Part shown: positions 8,363-17,639 of the stretch, piece by piece
How positions within the stretch are numbered: position 1 is the stretch's first letter
Layout of the letters: every line of letters starts with the position of its first letter
Source: Stigmatella erecta
Lineage (GTDB): Bacteria > Myxococcota > Myxococcia > Myxococcales > Myxococcaceae
NCBI RefSeq assembly: GCF_900111745.1
Contig: NZ_FOIJ01000007.1
Coordinates: 124,001 to 188,000 of the forward strand
Reading direction: 5' to 3'
Length of the DNA stretch: 64,000 nucleotides
Translations under genes and position numbers: made by a program
Notes under the pieces: generated by a model
What the model was told of the DNA's origin: nothing
Database searches by the model: none
The model's input: only the letters and a program-made list of their open reading frames with translations

Positions 8363-10903
8363 TCACGGCATCACGGCCCGCAGCAGCGCATTGCCCGCGT
8401 CCGCCACGTAGAGCGTCCCGTCCGGGCCCACCGCCAGGCCCGCGGGCAGGACGAAGTCCGCGGCCCGGCCTTCCCCATCCCGTGAGCCAAAGCGGCCCGT
8501 GCCCGCCAGGGTGGTCACCTCGGAGGGCTTGCCGCCGGCGGTGAAGAGGATGCGCCGGATGCGGTAGTTGCCCGGGTCCGCCACCGCCACCGAGCCGTCC
8601 TTCAGCACGGCGATGCCCAGGTAGGGCAGGAGCTGGGACGAGGCCGGGGCACCGTCCGCGTAGCCCGCCGTGGAGCCCGCGATGACGGAGACCACCCCCT
8701 GGCGGATCTCCAGCACGCGCGCCATGCCCGTCTCGACGACGTAGAGCGTCCCGTCCGCCGCCGACGCCACCGCCGACGGGCGGTACATCCACTTGTCCGC
8801 CGACACCGTCGTCACCGGGTTTCCCGGGGTGGCGAGCTCCACCCGGCGGATGACGCCGTTGCCCAGATCCGCCACCAGCAAATCACCGCCCGGCGTGAAG
8901 GCCAGCCCGGCGGGCTGGTTGAAGCGCGCCGCCTGGGCCAAGCCATCCGTCTGGCCAGGCTCCATGAGCATGCCCGCGAGCACCGTCGCCGTCCCATCGG
9001 GGGAGATGCGGCGGATGCAGTGGTTCTCCGAGTCCGCCACGTAGACATTGCCCCAGGTATCGGCGGCGAGGCCCAGGGGCCCGTTGAGGCCGGTGAGCAC
9101 CGTGCGGACCTCGCCCAGGGAAGAGATGCGCTTGACGGAGTTGGCGAGCGCATCGGCCACCACCCATCCGCCCGCGGGCAGCACCGCCACGGCGACCGGG
9201 GCCCCCATCTGTGCCATCCCATCCGGGCCATCGATGTTTCCCCGCATCCCGGCCTGGCCGGCCACGGTGAGGACGCGGCTCGCGAAGGGGCCCCGGGGCG
9301 CCACGGGCTCACGCGGACGGAAGGACACCAGGTTCCCGGGCACCGGGCGGCCCAGCGCGCGGTAGAGCACGTTGGCCACGATGCGGGCCCCCCGGGGATC
9401 CGCGGCCTGCGCCCCCGCCAGCACCTGCACGAAGTCGATGCCTCCCGAGGAGAAGATCCACGCGCTCCCCTGCCGCCGCACCACCATCTGGCTGAAACCA
9501 AAGGCCCCCTGCAGGGACAGGGAGGGTGAATCGGCGAGGACTTCCACGCCCGGAGGCGTCTGGCCGTTCTGGACGATGGCATCCTGCTCGTAGCCGTTCG
9601 TCATCCAGAGGGTATCGCCCTTCTGGAGGCCCGTTCCCTCCAGCGCCCAGTGCTCCGGGTGGGTGATGACCGTCGGGAAGGCGAACTGGTGCCAGCGGCT
9701 GTTGAACATCACGCCGAACAGCGCGTTCTCCGGCCGGGACAGCGGCGCATCGCGGAACTTCACGGTGCGCAGCGGGCTCCGGGCCCCCACCGGCTCGCGC
9801 GAGTCGCCCTTGTAACAGGTGACGAGGCGCCGCGGCCGGCCGTCCTTCGACGGCTCCAGCCGCACGTGCCAGTAGGCCTGGTTCGCGCCGAGGTTGATGA
9901 GCGAGCGGCCTTCCGCCACGGCCTGATCCGCCCGGTCCCGGAGCGTGCTCGTCCAGTACTCGTCGTGTCCGGACAGGAACAGGACCTTGGCCGCGCGCAG
10001 GAAGTCGCCGCTCGCATCGAGGTCCTCGTTGGTGACGTAGCCCACGTCCAGGCCCTGGGACTCCAGCCACTGGATGAGGCCCACGTCATCCAGCATCAGG
10101 TGCCCGGTCCCCTGCCCCCGGTAGTACGGCCGGTCATAGGAGACCTGGAACGCACGGCTGACGCCGTACTTCTTCTTCATCACCCCGAGCTTGTCGTCGT
10201 AGAGGCTCGTGCCCCCCCAGGTGTTGTACGCCGCCCACGTGGCCGTGGGGATCAACGCCACCACCTCCGAGCGGGGGCGCTCGTCCCTCACGAAGAACGG
10301 CACGTAGCGCTGGTAATTGTCCTCCCGGACCAGCTTCACCACGTACACGCCCCGCACCCAGTCCGCCTTCGTTTCAAGCTCGAGCGTGGGCGCCCACTGA
10401 CAGGCCACCGCGCCCGTGGCCTCCTCCACCGGGCAGGGTGGCTGCGGGGTGCCCGGAACGGGGCCCCCCCGGGCGACTTCCCGCGCCCCCAGGCCGCCGT
10501 AATGGCCGAGCCGGTAGACGAACCACCGGAAGGTGCGCGGCTCGGACACGTTGACCGCCACGGGCACGCGCTGCCCGGGCGTCACCGTGGTGACGAGCGG
10601 GTAGCCTTCAATCTCTCCGTTGTTGGCGTTGCGCGTGATGCGCCAGTCCCGGGCCCCCAGCCGCTGGTTCTCCTTCTGGATGGCGGCCGCGTCATACGCG
10701 GGGGGCAGGGGCGGCTCCGGGGTGCCGCCATTCCCCTCTCCTGGGGCCGCGGGGGGCGGTGAGCCCTCCAGCGGGGGCGTGTCACTCCGGCTGTCCGGGG
10801 GAGCTGGAGAGGGCTGTGTCCCCCCCTCCTGGCAGCTGGCCAGCCCCACCATGAGGCACATCACCGCCGCCGCCGTTCCGCCCCACCGCCACCCCTGCGT
10901 CAT
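8363..10903 (-). CDS. Lipoprotein with N,N-dimethylformamidase-like domain and C-terminal NHL repeats
   Basis: An 846-residue protein with lipobox GLASC (Cys24), preceded by a well placed GGAGGT site. A Pro/Ser-rich linker (residues 25-75) leads to a domain resembling the large subunit of N,N-dimethylformamidase (about 80-520): AVNVSEPRTFRWFVYRLGHY, PTATWAAYNTWGG, LFLSGHDEYWTSTLRD and LGANQAYWHVRLE are recognisable. The last 300 residues are NHL beta-propeller repeats of the type GPLGLAADTWGNVYVADSEN, about five or six copies. Members of this fused family are common in myxobacteria. The substrate is unknown, and the NHL part suggests polysaccharide or protein binding outside the cytoplasm. 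Solitary leftward gene. Confidence 0.8.
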   Translation of the reverse strand: MTQGWRWGGTAAAVMCLMVGLASCQEGGTQPSPAPPDSRSDTPPLEGSPPPAAPGEGNGGTPEPPLPPAYDAAAIQKENQRLGARDWRITRNANNGEIEGYPLVTTVTPGQRVPVAVNVSEPRTFRWFVYRLGHYGGLGAREVARGGPVPGTPQPPCPVEEATGAVACQWAPTLELETKADWVRGVYVVKLVREDNYQRYVPFFVRDERPRSEVVALIPTATWAAYNTWGGTSLYDDKLGVMKKKYGVSRAFQVSYDRPYYRGQGTGHLMLDDVGLIQWLESQGLDVGYVTNEDLDASGDFLRAAKVLFLSGHDEYWTSTLRDRADQAVAEGRSLINLGANQAYWHVRLEPSKDGRPRRLVTCYKGDSREPVGARSPLRTVKFRDAPLSRPENALFGVMFNSRWHQFAFPTVITHPEHWALEGTGLQKGDTLWMTNGYEQDAIVQNGQTPPGVEVLADSPSLSLQGAFGFSQMVVRRQGSAWIFSSGGIDFVQVLAGAQAADPRGARIVANVLYRALGRPVPGNLVSFRPREPVAPRGPFASRVLTVAGQAGMRGNIDGPDGMAQMGAPVAVAVLPAGGWVVADALANSVKRISSLGEVRTVLTGLNGPLGLAADTWGNVYVADSENHCIRRISPDGTATVLAGMLMEPGQTDGLAQAARFNQPAGLAFTPGGDLLVADLGNGVIRRVELATPGNPVTTVSADKWMYRPSAVASAADGTLYVVETGMARVLEIRQGVVSVIAGSTAGYADGAPASSQLLPYLGIAVLKDGSVAVADPGNYRIRRILFTAGGKPSEVTTLAGTGRFGSRDGEGRAADFVLPAGLAVGPDGTLYVADAGNALLRAVMP

Positions 10904-11032
10904 GCGGACCTCCGCTGCTGCCTGGAGCCTCGACGGTAAGCATGTCGACCCGGATGAGAAGCGAAGCGCCCTGCGGGGGAAGCGGCGTCAACACTCTTAT
11001 GCCTTCGAGGACCAGGCCCACGGCCGCCGTGG

Positions 11033-12229
11033 TCACGCCCCGAGAAACTCCCGGTGCAGCCGGGCCGTGAGGCGCTTCAAGCACGCCTTCTCCACCAGCA
11101 ACGAGAGCTGCAGGGGCGAGGTGTGGATGGCATGAACCCGGGCTCCCGTCTCCTCGGCGGCCAGCAGCGCCCGGCGCAGGTGCATCCAGTCCGCGTTGAT
11201 GCCCGCGCCCACACAGGTGACGGTGCCCAGCGCCTCCTGAAGGGACACGGCCTCGCCGAAGCGCACGGCCAGGTCCTTCCGCACCACCTCCAGCCCGTGC
11301 ACGTCCTGGAGCGGTACCGCGATGTAGGTGCGCGCCTCCCGTCCCAGCAGGCCATCGAAGCTCAGCGCCCGCCCGCGCACCCCGCGCGCATCCAGGAATT
11401 CGAGCAACTCGGGCAGCTTCACCTGCGCCGAGTCCGCCGAGAGCACCGCCATCTCCTGCTCCGCCGTCACGCCCTTGACGCGCACATCGGGCGTGGCCGC
11501 CAGCTCCTGAATGGCCGTCCCCGTGCCCTGGCCGTGCGCGGTGCGCGCCAGGATGACGATGCCCTTGGCCTTGGCGAACTCCACCGCCTGGGCGTTGAGC
11601 ACCTTGGCCCCCGCGCTCGCCAGCTCCTGCATCTCGTCATAGGAGAGCGCCTCCAGCTTGAGCGCGTCCGGCACCACGCGGGGATCCGCCGAGAAGATGC
11701 CGTCCACGTCGGAGTATATTTCGCACGCCTCGGCCTCCAGCGCCGCCGCCAGCGCCACCGCCGTGGTGTCCGAGCCGCCGCGCCCCAGCGTCGTCACCTC
11801 CTTCTTGAAGGAGACGCCCTGGTAGCCCGCGACGATGACGACCTTGCCGCGCCCCAGCTCATCGAGGATGCGGTAGGGCCGCACCTCGACGATGCGCGCC
11901 TGGGAGTGCGCGTCGTTGGTGATGATGCCGCTCTGGCTGCCGGTGAAGCTGATGGCGGGCACGCCCTGCTCCTGGAGCGCCATGGACAGGAGCGCCATGG
12001 AGATGCGCTCCCCACACGTCAGCAGCATGTCCAGCTCGCGCCGGGGGGGATCCGGGGAGACCTGCTTGGCCAGCGTCAGCAGTTCGTCCGTGGTGTCCCC
12101 CATGGCCGACACCACCACCACGAGCTGGTAGCCCGCCTCGCGCTTGGCCTTCACCCGCTGGGCCACCTTGCGCAGCTTCTCCACATCGGCGACCGACGAG
12201 CCGCCGTACTTCTGGACCACGATGGGCAT
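11033..12229 (-). CDS. lysC: Aspartate kinase
   Basis: A 398-residue enzyme that phosphorylates L-aspartate, the first step toward lysine, threonine, methionine and diaminopimelate. The N-terminal kinase domain starts with the family motif [12 protein letters not shown] and contains [18 protein letters not shown] and the [16 protein letters not shown] substrate segment. The C-terminal third holds two ACT domains (from about residue 265), including the [19 protein letters not shown] region, the usual site of amino-acid feedback. Length matches the alpha-beta type single-function enzyme, with no homoserine dehydrogenase fusion. A GGAGG lies upstream of the start. The ABC operon starts divergently 74 bases away. 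Confidence 0.95.
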   Translation of the reverse strand: MPIVVQKYGGSSVADVEKLRKVAQRVKAKREAGYQLVVVVSAMGDTTDELLTLAKQVSPDPPRRELDMLLTCGERISMALLSMALQEQGVPAISFTGSQSGIITNDAHSQARIVEVRPYRILDELGRGKVVIVAGYQGVSFKKEVTTLGRGGSDTTAVALAAALEAEACEIYSDVDGIFSADPRVVPDALKLEALSYDEMQELASAGAKVLNAQAVEFAKAKGIVILARTAHGQGTGTAIQELAATPDVRVKGVTAEQEMAVLSADSAQVKLPELLEFLDARGVRGRALSFDGLLGREARTYIAVPLQDVHGLEVVRKDLAVRFGEAVSLQEALGTVTCVGAGINADWMHLRRALLAAEETGARVHAIHTSPLQLSLLVEKACLKRLTARLHREFLGA

Positions 12230-12265
12230 AAACGCTCCAACCTCCGTTCCCGGACGGCCGTTACC

Positions 12266-12294
12266 TTGACACGCCGGGGAAGCCCTTCCATGAC
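12266..12294 (+). promoter_or_regulatory. Candidate sigma70-type promoter for the ABC operon
   Basis: TTGACA at 12266-12271 is followed after 17 bases by the weak hexamer CATGAC at 12289-12294. Transcription would start near 12301, leaving almost no leader before the ATG at 12304 or 12310, and no Shine-Dalgarno sequence is present. The -35 is convincing and the -10 is not. Confidence 0.4.
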
Positions 12295-12303
12295 AGCTTC
12301 TCC

Positions 12304-13032
12304 ATGCCGATGATCGAGGTCCAGAACCTCACCAAGCGCTACCGGGATCGCACCGCCATCGAGCAGCTCACCTTCCGCGTCAACGAAGGGGAGATTCTGG
12401 GATTCCTGGGCCCCAACGGGGCGGGCAAGTCGACGACGATGAAGATCCTCACCGGGTTCCTCCCCCCCTCGGAGGGGACGGCCCGGGTGGCGGGGTTCGA
12501 CGTGTTCGAGCACCCGCTGGAGGTGAAGCGCCGCATCGGCTACCTGCCCGAGGTTCCGCCCCTCTACCCGGAGATGACGGTGCAGGGGTATCTGCGGTTC
12601 GTGGCCTCGCTCAAGCAGCTGCCCGGGCGGGGGCTGAAGGCCGAGGTGGACCGGGTGGCGGGGCTCACCGGGCTGTCGGACGTGATGGGCCGCGTCCTGC
12701 AGAACCTATCCAAGGGCTACAAGCAGCGCGCCGGTATCGCCCAGGCGCTGCTGGGCGCCCCGCCCGTGCTCATCCTGGACGAGCCCACCGAGGGGTTGGA
12801 TCCGGTCCAGCGCTCCGAGCTGCGCGCCCTCATCAAGGGGCTCGCGGGCAAGCACACCGTCATCCTCTCCACGCACATCCTGCCCGAGGTGGCGATGACG
12901 TGCGAGAAGGTGCTCATCATCCACCAAGGGAAGATCGCCGCCTACGAGGAGCTCCAGAAGCTGGCCACGGTGCACGGCCAGCCGGAGAGCGCCTCGCTGG
13001 AGGAGATTTTCATCAAGCTGACCGCCGCCTGA
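12304..13032 (+). CDS. ABC transporter ATP-binding protein (GldA-like)
   Basis: A 242-residue ATPase with Walker [10 protein letters not shown] at residues 36-44, Q-loop region, signature LSKGYKQR and Walker [13 protein letters not shown], ending with a typical ABC-2 tail. An alternative start is ATG at 12310. It is the first gene of a four-gene run with an ABC-2 permease, a GldG-like protein and a DUF4340 protein, spaced 31, 3 and -4 bases. This set resembles GldA-GldF-GldG, required for gliding in Bacteroidetes, and similar sets found in many non-gliding bacteria, so a motility role cannot be concluded. Transport substrate is unknown. Confidence 0.9.
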   Translation: MPMIEVQNLTKRYRDRTAIEQLTFRVNEGEILGFLGPNGAGKSTTMKILTGFLPPSEGTARVAGFDVFEHPLEVKRRIGYLPEVPPLYPEMTVQGYLRFVASLKQLPGRGLKAEVDRVAGLTGLSDVMGRVLQNLSKGYKQRAGIAQALLGAPPVLILDEPTEGLDPVQRSELRALIKGLAGKHTVILSTHILPEVAMTCEKVLIIHQGKIAAYEELQKLATVHGQPESASLEEIFIKLTAA

Positions 13033-13063
13033 GCGGCCCCGCGCGACTGTCGAGAGGATCCGC

Positions 13064-13867
13064 ATGCGTACCGCCCTGGCGATCGCCCGCAAGGAGCTGT
13101 CCATCTACTTCACCACCCCGTGGGCCTACGCGGTCTTCACGGCGATGGTGGCCATCTCCTCGATGTTCTTCATCGGCCTGCTCCAGGCCTTCCAGGCGGT
13201 GCAGGAGCAGGCCCGCCAGGCAGGCTGGTCCAAGTTGCCCCCGGAGGCCGCCGTCTACCGCAACCTCACGGACGGCGTGGTCATCCAGCTGTGGGGCATC
13301 GTGATGATCATCACCCTCTTCGTGGCGCCCTTCCTCTCCATGCGGCTGTTCGCCGAGGAGAAGCGCAACAAGACCTTCGAGCTGCTGATGACGGTGCCGG
13401 TGCGGCCCCTGGAGCTGGTGGTGGGCAAGTACCTGGGCGGCCTGGGCATCCTCTCGGCCACGCTGGGGCTCACCCTCGTCTTTCCGCTGCTCCTGTCCGC
13501 CTTCGGGACGAGCAGCTCGGGCACCGTGCTGGAGTGGCCCACGGTGCTGCTGGGCTACGCCGGGCTGCTGCTGTGGGGCGCCACCTGCATGGCGGTGGGG
13601 CTGTTCATCTCCGCGCTGACCGAGAGCCAGATGGTGGCCGCGCTGCTCACCTTCGTGGTGCTGCTGCCGTGGATGCTGCTGCGGGGCCTGGTGCAGAGCG
13701 TGGAGGAGCCCCTGCGCTCCTTCATCAGCTATCTCTCCTTCGACACGCAGCTCCAGAACCTCCTGCGCGGGGTGCTGGATGTGAAGTCCCTGGTGTTCTT
13801 CCTCTCCGTCATTCTCTTCTCGCTGCTGCTCACCCACCGCACGGTGGAGGCGCAGCGCTGGGCTTGA
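13064..13867 (+). CDS. ABC-2 type permease (GldF-like)
   Basis: A 267-residue membrane protein with six hydrophobic segments. It opens with ALAIARKELSIYFTTPWAYA, the characteristic start of GldF/NosY-type ABC-2 permeases, and carries the cytoplasmic motif LFAEEKRNKTFELLMTVPV that contacts the ATPase. It would form the membrane channel for the ATPase encoded 31 bases upstream. The following GldG-like gene begins three bases after its stop, so the two are certainly co-transcribed. Confidence 0.9.
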   Translation: MRTALAIARKELSIYFTTPWAYAVFTAMVAISSMFFIGLLQAFQAVQEQARQAGWSKLPPEAAVYRNLTDGVVIQLWGIVMIITLFVAPFLSMRLFAEEKRNKTFELLMTVPVRPLELVVGKYLGGLGILSATLGLTLVFPLLLSAFGTSSSGTVLEWPTVLLGYAGLLLWGATCMAVGLFISALTESQMVAALLTFVVLLPWMLLRGLVQSVEEPLRSFISYLSFDTQLQNLLRGVLDVKSLVFFLSVILFSLLLTHRTVEAQRWA

Positions 13868-13870
13868 GCC

Positions 13871-15427
13871 ATGAACAAGGCCAACGTCGGCAAGATCCTC
13901 GGCGCGCTGGGGCTGCTGCTCCTGCTGTCCAGTCCGTTCACCCTGTTCATCACCTCTGGCTCGTGGGCCCTCACGGCCGCCAAGGCCTGCCTGGGGCTCG
14001 TGCTGCTGGGGCTCTACGCAGCCACGAACTTCCAGCAGTTCGGCCAGTTCGCCTCGCGCCGCTCCAGCCTCTTCTTCGCCTCGACGGCCGCGCAGGCGCT
14101 GATGGCCCTGGCGGTGCTGGGAGGGCTCAACTACCTGGCGTTCAAGACGAACCCCACGTGGGATCTCACCCGGGAGCAGCTCTTCACGCTGGCCCCCCAG
14201 ACGCGCACCACGCTGGCCGGGCTCCAGGAGCCGGTGCGCGCCATCGCCTTCCTGCCGCCCCACCACCCCACCTATGACGCGCTCCAGGAGCTCTTCGCGC
14301 GCTACCAGGCCGAGGCGCCCGGGAAGTTCTCGTACACCTTCCAGGATCCCACCCGGCACCCGGAGCTGGCGGCGAGGTACCAGCTCACCCCCGGCCAGAC
14401 ACTGGTGGTGCTCACGCGCGGTGAGGGCCCCCAGGAGGCTCACACCCCGCTGCTCGCCAGCTCCGAGCAGGACCTGACCAACGCCCTGCTCAAGCTCAAC
14501 GCCGTGGGCTCCCAGAAGGTCTACTTCGTGGTGGGCCATGGCGAGTGGTCCCTCGAAGGGGACGGCGCCGGCGCCAGCCTCACGGGGTTCCTCCAGCAGC
14601 TGATCCGGGAGGGGTACACCCCGGCGGTCCTCAACCTGGCCGGCCGGGAGGAGGTGCCGAAGGATGCCGCGCTGGTCATCATCGCCGGGGCCCGGGCCCC
14701 CTACACGCCGCCCGAGGAGGACGTGCTGCGCAAGTACCTGGCGGTGGGGGGACGGATGCTCTACTTCGCGGAGTTCAAGGCGGAGCCCCGGCTCAACGCG
14801 CTCCTGGAGGAGTACGGCGTGGAGGTGGACAAGGGCGTCGTCGCGGACCCGCAGTTCAACGCGGGCAACCCCTACGCCCTGCTCTCCACGTTCTACGGGG
14901 AGCATGAGATGACCGCGCCCCTGCAAGCGCAGCAGCTCAACACCGGCCTGCCCACCGCCCGGGGGCTCACGCTGCTGCGCCATGGGCTGGCGCCCGGGGT
15001 GAAGGTGGCGTCCGTGGTGCTCACCTCCCCCTTCGCGTGGATCGAATCCACGCCCGAGGCCGATGCGACGCTCTCCGACGGGGAGAAGTCCGGCCAGCTC
15101 CCCCTGGTGTCGGCCAGCACGCGGGACACGAAGGCGGCGCCGGGCAAGCGCTTCGATGAGGCGCGGGTGGTGGTGATGGGCGACTCGGAGCTGCTCCTCG
15201 ATTCGAACTGGGGCCACGAGGGCAACCGCAACCTGGTGATGAACGCGGTGGGCTGGGCGGCCCATCAGGTGGAGCGCATCACCGTCCGCCCGCCGGACCG
15301 CGAGGTGTCCACGCTGGAGCTCGACCGGGACATGCTGGAGAAGCTCCGCTTCGTGTCCACGGATGTGCTGCCCCTGTCCCTGATGGGCCTGGGGCTCGCC
15401 ATCTGGCTGGCGAGGCGCAACGCATGA
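13871..15427 (+). CDS. GldG-like ABC transporter auxiliary protein
   Basis: A 518-residue protein with two or three hydrophobic segments in the first 110 residues, a large extracytoplasmic domain of the ABC-transporter auxiliary (GldG/Gtp) type (FSYTFQDPTRHPELAARY, KVYFVVGHGEWSLEG, VVMGDSELLLDSNWGHEGN), and one C-terminal transmembrane helix (LSLMGLGLAIWLARRN). Proteins of this family act next to ABC-2 permeases. The stop overlaps the start of the DUF4340 gene by four bases (ATGA). The substrate is unknown. Confidence 0.88.
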   Translation: MNKANVGKILGALGLLLLLSSPFTLFITSGSWALTAAKACLGLVLLGLYAATNFQQFGQFASRRSSLFFASTAAQALMALAVLGGLNYLAFKTNPTWDLTREQLFTLAPQTRTTLAGLQEPVRAIAFLPPHHPTYDALQELFARYQAEAPGKFSYTFQDPTRHPELAARYQLTPGQTLVVLTRGEGPQEAHTPLLASSEQDLTNALLKLNAVGSQKVYFVVGHGEWSLEGDGAGASLTGFLQQLIREGYTPAVLNLAGREEVPKDAALVIIAGARAPYTPPEEDVLRKYLAVGGRMLYFAEFKAEPRLNALLEEYGVEVDKGVVADPQFNAGNPYALLSTFYGEHEMTAPLQAQQLNTGLPTARGLTLLRHGLAPGVKVASVVLTSPFAWIESTPEADATLSDGEKSGQLPLVSASTRDTKAAPGKRFDEARVVVMGDSELLLDSNWGHEGNRNLVMNAVGWAAHQVERITVRPPDREVSTLELDRDMLEKLRFVSTDVLPLSLMGLGLAIWLARRNA

Positions 15428-16896
15428 GCCCCCTGTCCCCTCCCCGCAGGTGCCTGTTCGTCCTCACGGCGGTCCTGGGCCTCTGGGCGTGCCAGAAGAA
15501 GCCCGAGGGCGCCGCCCCTCCCCCTCCGGGGCAGATCTTCGCGGCCACCGCCCCCGAGGGCACCTCGGAGGACGGCGGCACGGCCGCGCCCGTCTTCACG
15601 CGCATCACCGTGCAGTCCCAGGGCCAAGCCACCGTCCTGGAACGCCAGGAGTCCACCTGGCGCATCACGGCCCCCGTCGCGGCCCGCGCGGACAAGTGGA
15701 CGGTGGACAACCTCCTGCGCCAGCTCCAGTCCGCGAAGTTCAAGAGCACCGTGACGGAGGCCCCCACGGAGGCGGACCTCCAGAAGTACGGCCTCCAGCC
15801 GCCCGTCTTCTCGGTGACGGCCCAGGCGTACCTGCCGGATGCCAGCGGTGGCGGACAAGAGGCGCCGGACCGCCAGCGGACGGTGACGTTGCAGGGGGGC
15901 CTCGAGAACGCCTTCGATGGCTCCGTGTACGTGCGCCGGGAGGGCGACCCGCGCGTCTACGCCGCGGACGGCGCCGTGCGCTACGCGCTGGACAAGGAAC
16001 TGTACGCCCTGCGCGAGAAAGAGTTCCTCGGGGTGGAGGAGCCGCCCCTGAAGACCCTCACCGTGACGGCGAAGGCCGGGGGCTACACCCTGGAGCAGGA
16101 CGCGGACAAGGCGTGGCGGTTCACGAAGCCGTCGCCCCTTCGCGCGGATGCGGCCAAGGTCAAGAAGATGCTCCAGTCGCTCCGGGAGCAGCGGGCGCTC
16201 GCCTTCCCCCCGGACACTCCCGAGGAACGCGCGCGGCTGGGCCTGGACAAGCCCCTGGTGGAGGCCCTGTTCACGCTCGCGGAGGGCGCCCCGGTGCGCG
16301 TGCGCCTCTCCCGGGTGGAAGGAGCCGCGGGCGCCCCGGTGTACGCCTTGCGCGAGCAAGGGCAGGAAGCCCTCCTGGCGCAGGTGCCCGAGGCCGCGGC
16401 GGCCGTGTTGCTGCCGGGGATTCCCGCGCTGCGGGACACCACCGTGCTCGCCTTTCGCCGGGAAGACGTGAAGCGCCTCGTCTTTCACGGGGGGCCGGAC
16501 GTTCCGTCCCTCACCCTGGAGAAGACGGACCTGGGAACAGGGCCGCTGGATGCGTGGCGGGTGGTGTCGCCCCAACCCGGCAAGGCCCGGACGGGCAAGG
16601 TGGCCGCGCTGCTCAAGCTCCTGGGCACGCTCAAGGCCGCGGCCGTGGGAGCACCTGCCGGGAAGACGTGGGCCGCCTACGGCATCACCCCGACCTCGCG
16701 GGGGGCGGTGCTCCTGGACGCGGATGGCCGGGAGCTGGCCCGGCTGAGCCTGGGCCGCGAAGTCCCTGGCCGGGGCGAGCACGTGTATGCCCGGGGCTCG
16801 GGAGACGAGCTCCTGGAGGTAGAGCAGGCGCGGCTGGCGGAGCTGCCCTCACGCCCCGAGGACGTGCTGGAGGCTCCGCCCACCGCGCCGCCCTGA
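15424..16896 (+). CDS. DUF4340 lipoprotein of the ABC operon
   Basis: A 490-residue lipoprotein (lipobox GLWAC, Cys23). The mature part contains about three copies of the DUF4340 motif, best seen as WRITAPVAARADKWTVDNLL, WRFTKPSPLRADAAKVKKML and the weaker segment WRVVSPQPGKARTGKVAALL. DUF4340 genes commonly follow GldG-like genes, and the protein presumably works with that transporter at the outer face of the membrane. Nothing catalytic is visible. It is the last gene of the operon and converges with the phosphoesterase gene, eight bases between stops. Confidence 0.85.
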   Translation: MSPLSPPRRCLFVLTAVLGLWACQKKPEGAAPPPPGQIFAATAPEGTSEDGGTAAPVFTRITVQSQGQATVLERQESTWRITAPVAARADKWTVDNLLRQLQSAKFKSTVTEAPTEADLQKYGLQPPVFSVTAQAYLPDASGGGQEAPDRQRTVTLQGGLENAFDGSVYVRREGDPRVYAADGAVRYALDKELYALREKEFLGVEEPPLKTLTVTAKAGGYTLEQDADKAWRFTKPSPLRADAAKVKKMLQSLREQRALAFPPDTPEERARLGLDKPLVEALFTLAEGAPVRVRLSRVEGAAGAPVYALREQGQEALLAQVPEAAAAVLLPGIPALRDTTVLAFRREDVKRLVFHGGPDVPSLTLEKTDLGTGPLDAWRVVSPQPGKARTGKVAALLKLLGTLKAAAVGAPAGKTWAAYGITPTSRGAVLLDADGRELARLSLGREVPGRGEHVYARGSGDELLEVEQARLAELPSRPEDVLEAPPTAPP

Positions 16897-16904
16897 CCCT
16901 CCGG

Positions 16905-17639
16905 TCAGATCTCCATCAGCGCGAAGCGCTGATCCGGGGTGTGCTTTGCCATCAAGGGCATCGCCACGTTGTAGACGGGGATGCCGCCCCGGGTCTTCCC
17001 CTCCCGGGTGCCGTGGTGCGCATGGCCATGGAACACCGCCTCCGCGCGGTAGTGGTCGATGGGCATCGCCAGACGGCTCGTCCCCAGGAAGGGACGGATC
17101 TCGATGTTCTCGCCCTCCAGCGTCTCCGGAATGGGCGAGTAGTGCATGATGACCACCCGCTTGGGCGTATCCAGGTGGCTCATCGCGGCCTCCAGCTTGA
17201 GCGACTCGGACACCGCCTCCTGGACGAAGGACTTCGTCTGCCCCTCGCCGAAGGCCTGCAGCGTGGCGTTGCCGAACCCGCCGCCGAACCCCTTCACGCC
17301 GGCGATCCCCAGCACCTTCTCGAAGATGAAGTGGTCCCCATCCAGGACGTGGACCCCCACCTTGGACAGCTCGGCGCAGATGTCCTTCACCTGGCCATGC
17401 TCGTAGTCGTGGTTGCCCAGCACGGCGGCGCAAGGCACGCGCAGGGCAGACAGCTCCTCCGCCAGCACCTTGCCCTCCTCCAGCATGCCCCGGTCCGTCA
17501 GGTCTCCACACAACAACAGCAGGTCCGCCGAGGCGTTGACCTGCTTGACGAACTGTCGGAACCGGCCGTGCTGATCCTCGCGGCAGTGAAGATCACCGAC
17601 CGCTGCCAGCCGTATCTTCGAGCTCGGGTCTCGTGCCAC
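16905..17639 (-). CDS. Calcineurin-like metallophosphoesterase
   Basis: A 244-residue cytosolic protein with all five metal-binding motifs of the family: D16-x-H18 (VGDLH), GD at 45-46 (CGDLTDRG), GNHD at 75-78, a mid-protein His in VVIMHYSP, and GHAHHG near the C-terminus. Two metal ions in such enzymes cleave phosphomono- or diesters; the substrate cannot be read from sequence. The start is GTG with GGAGG upstream. Its first 47 bases lie inside the 3' end of the nucleotidyltransferase gene in another frame, so the two are co-expressed and probably translationally coupled. Confidence 0.88.
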   Translation of the reverse strand: MARDPSSKIRLAAVGDLHCREDQHGRFRQFVKQVNASADLLLLCGDLTDRGMLEEGKVLAEELSALRVPCAAVLGNHDYEHGQVKDICAELSKVGVHVLDGDHFIFEKVLGIAGVKGFGGGFGNATLQAFGEGQTKSFVQEAVSESLKLEAAMSHLDTPKRVVIMHYSPIPETLEGENIEIRPFLGTSRLAMPIDHYRAEAVFHGHAHHGTREGKTRGGIPVYNVAMPLMAKHTPDQRFALMEI

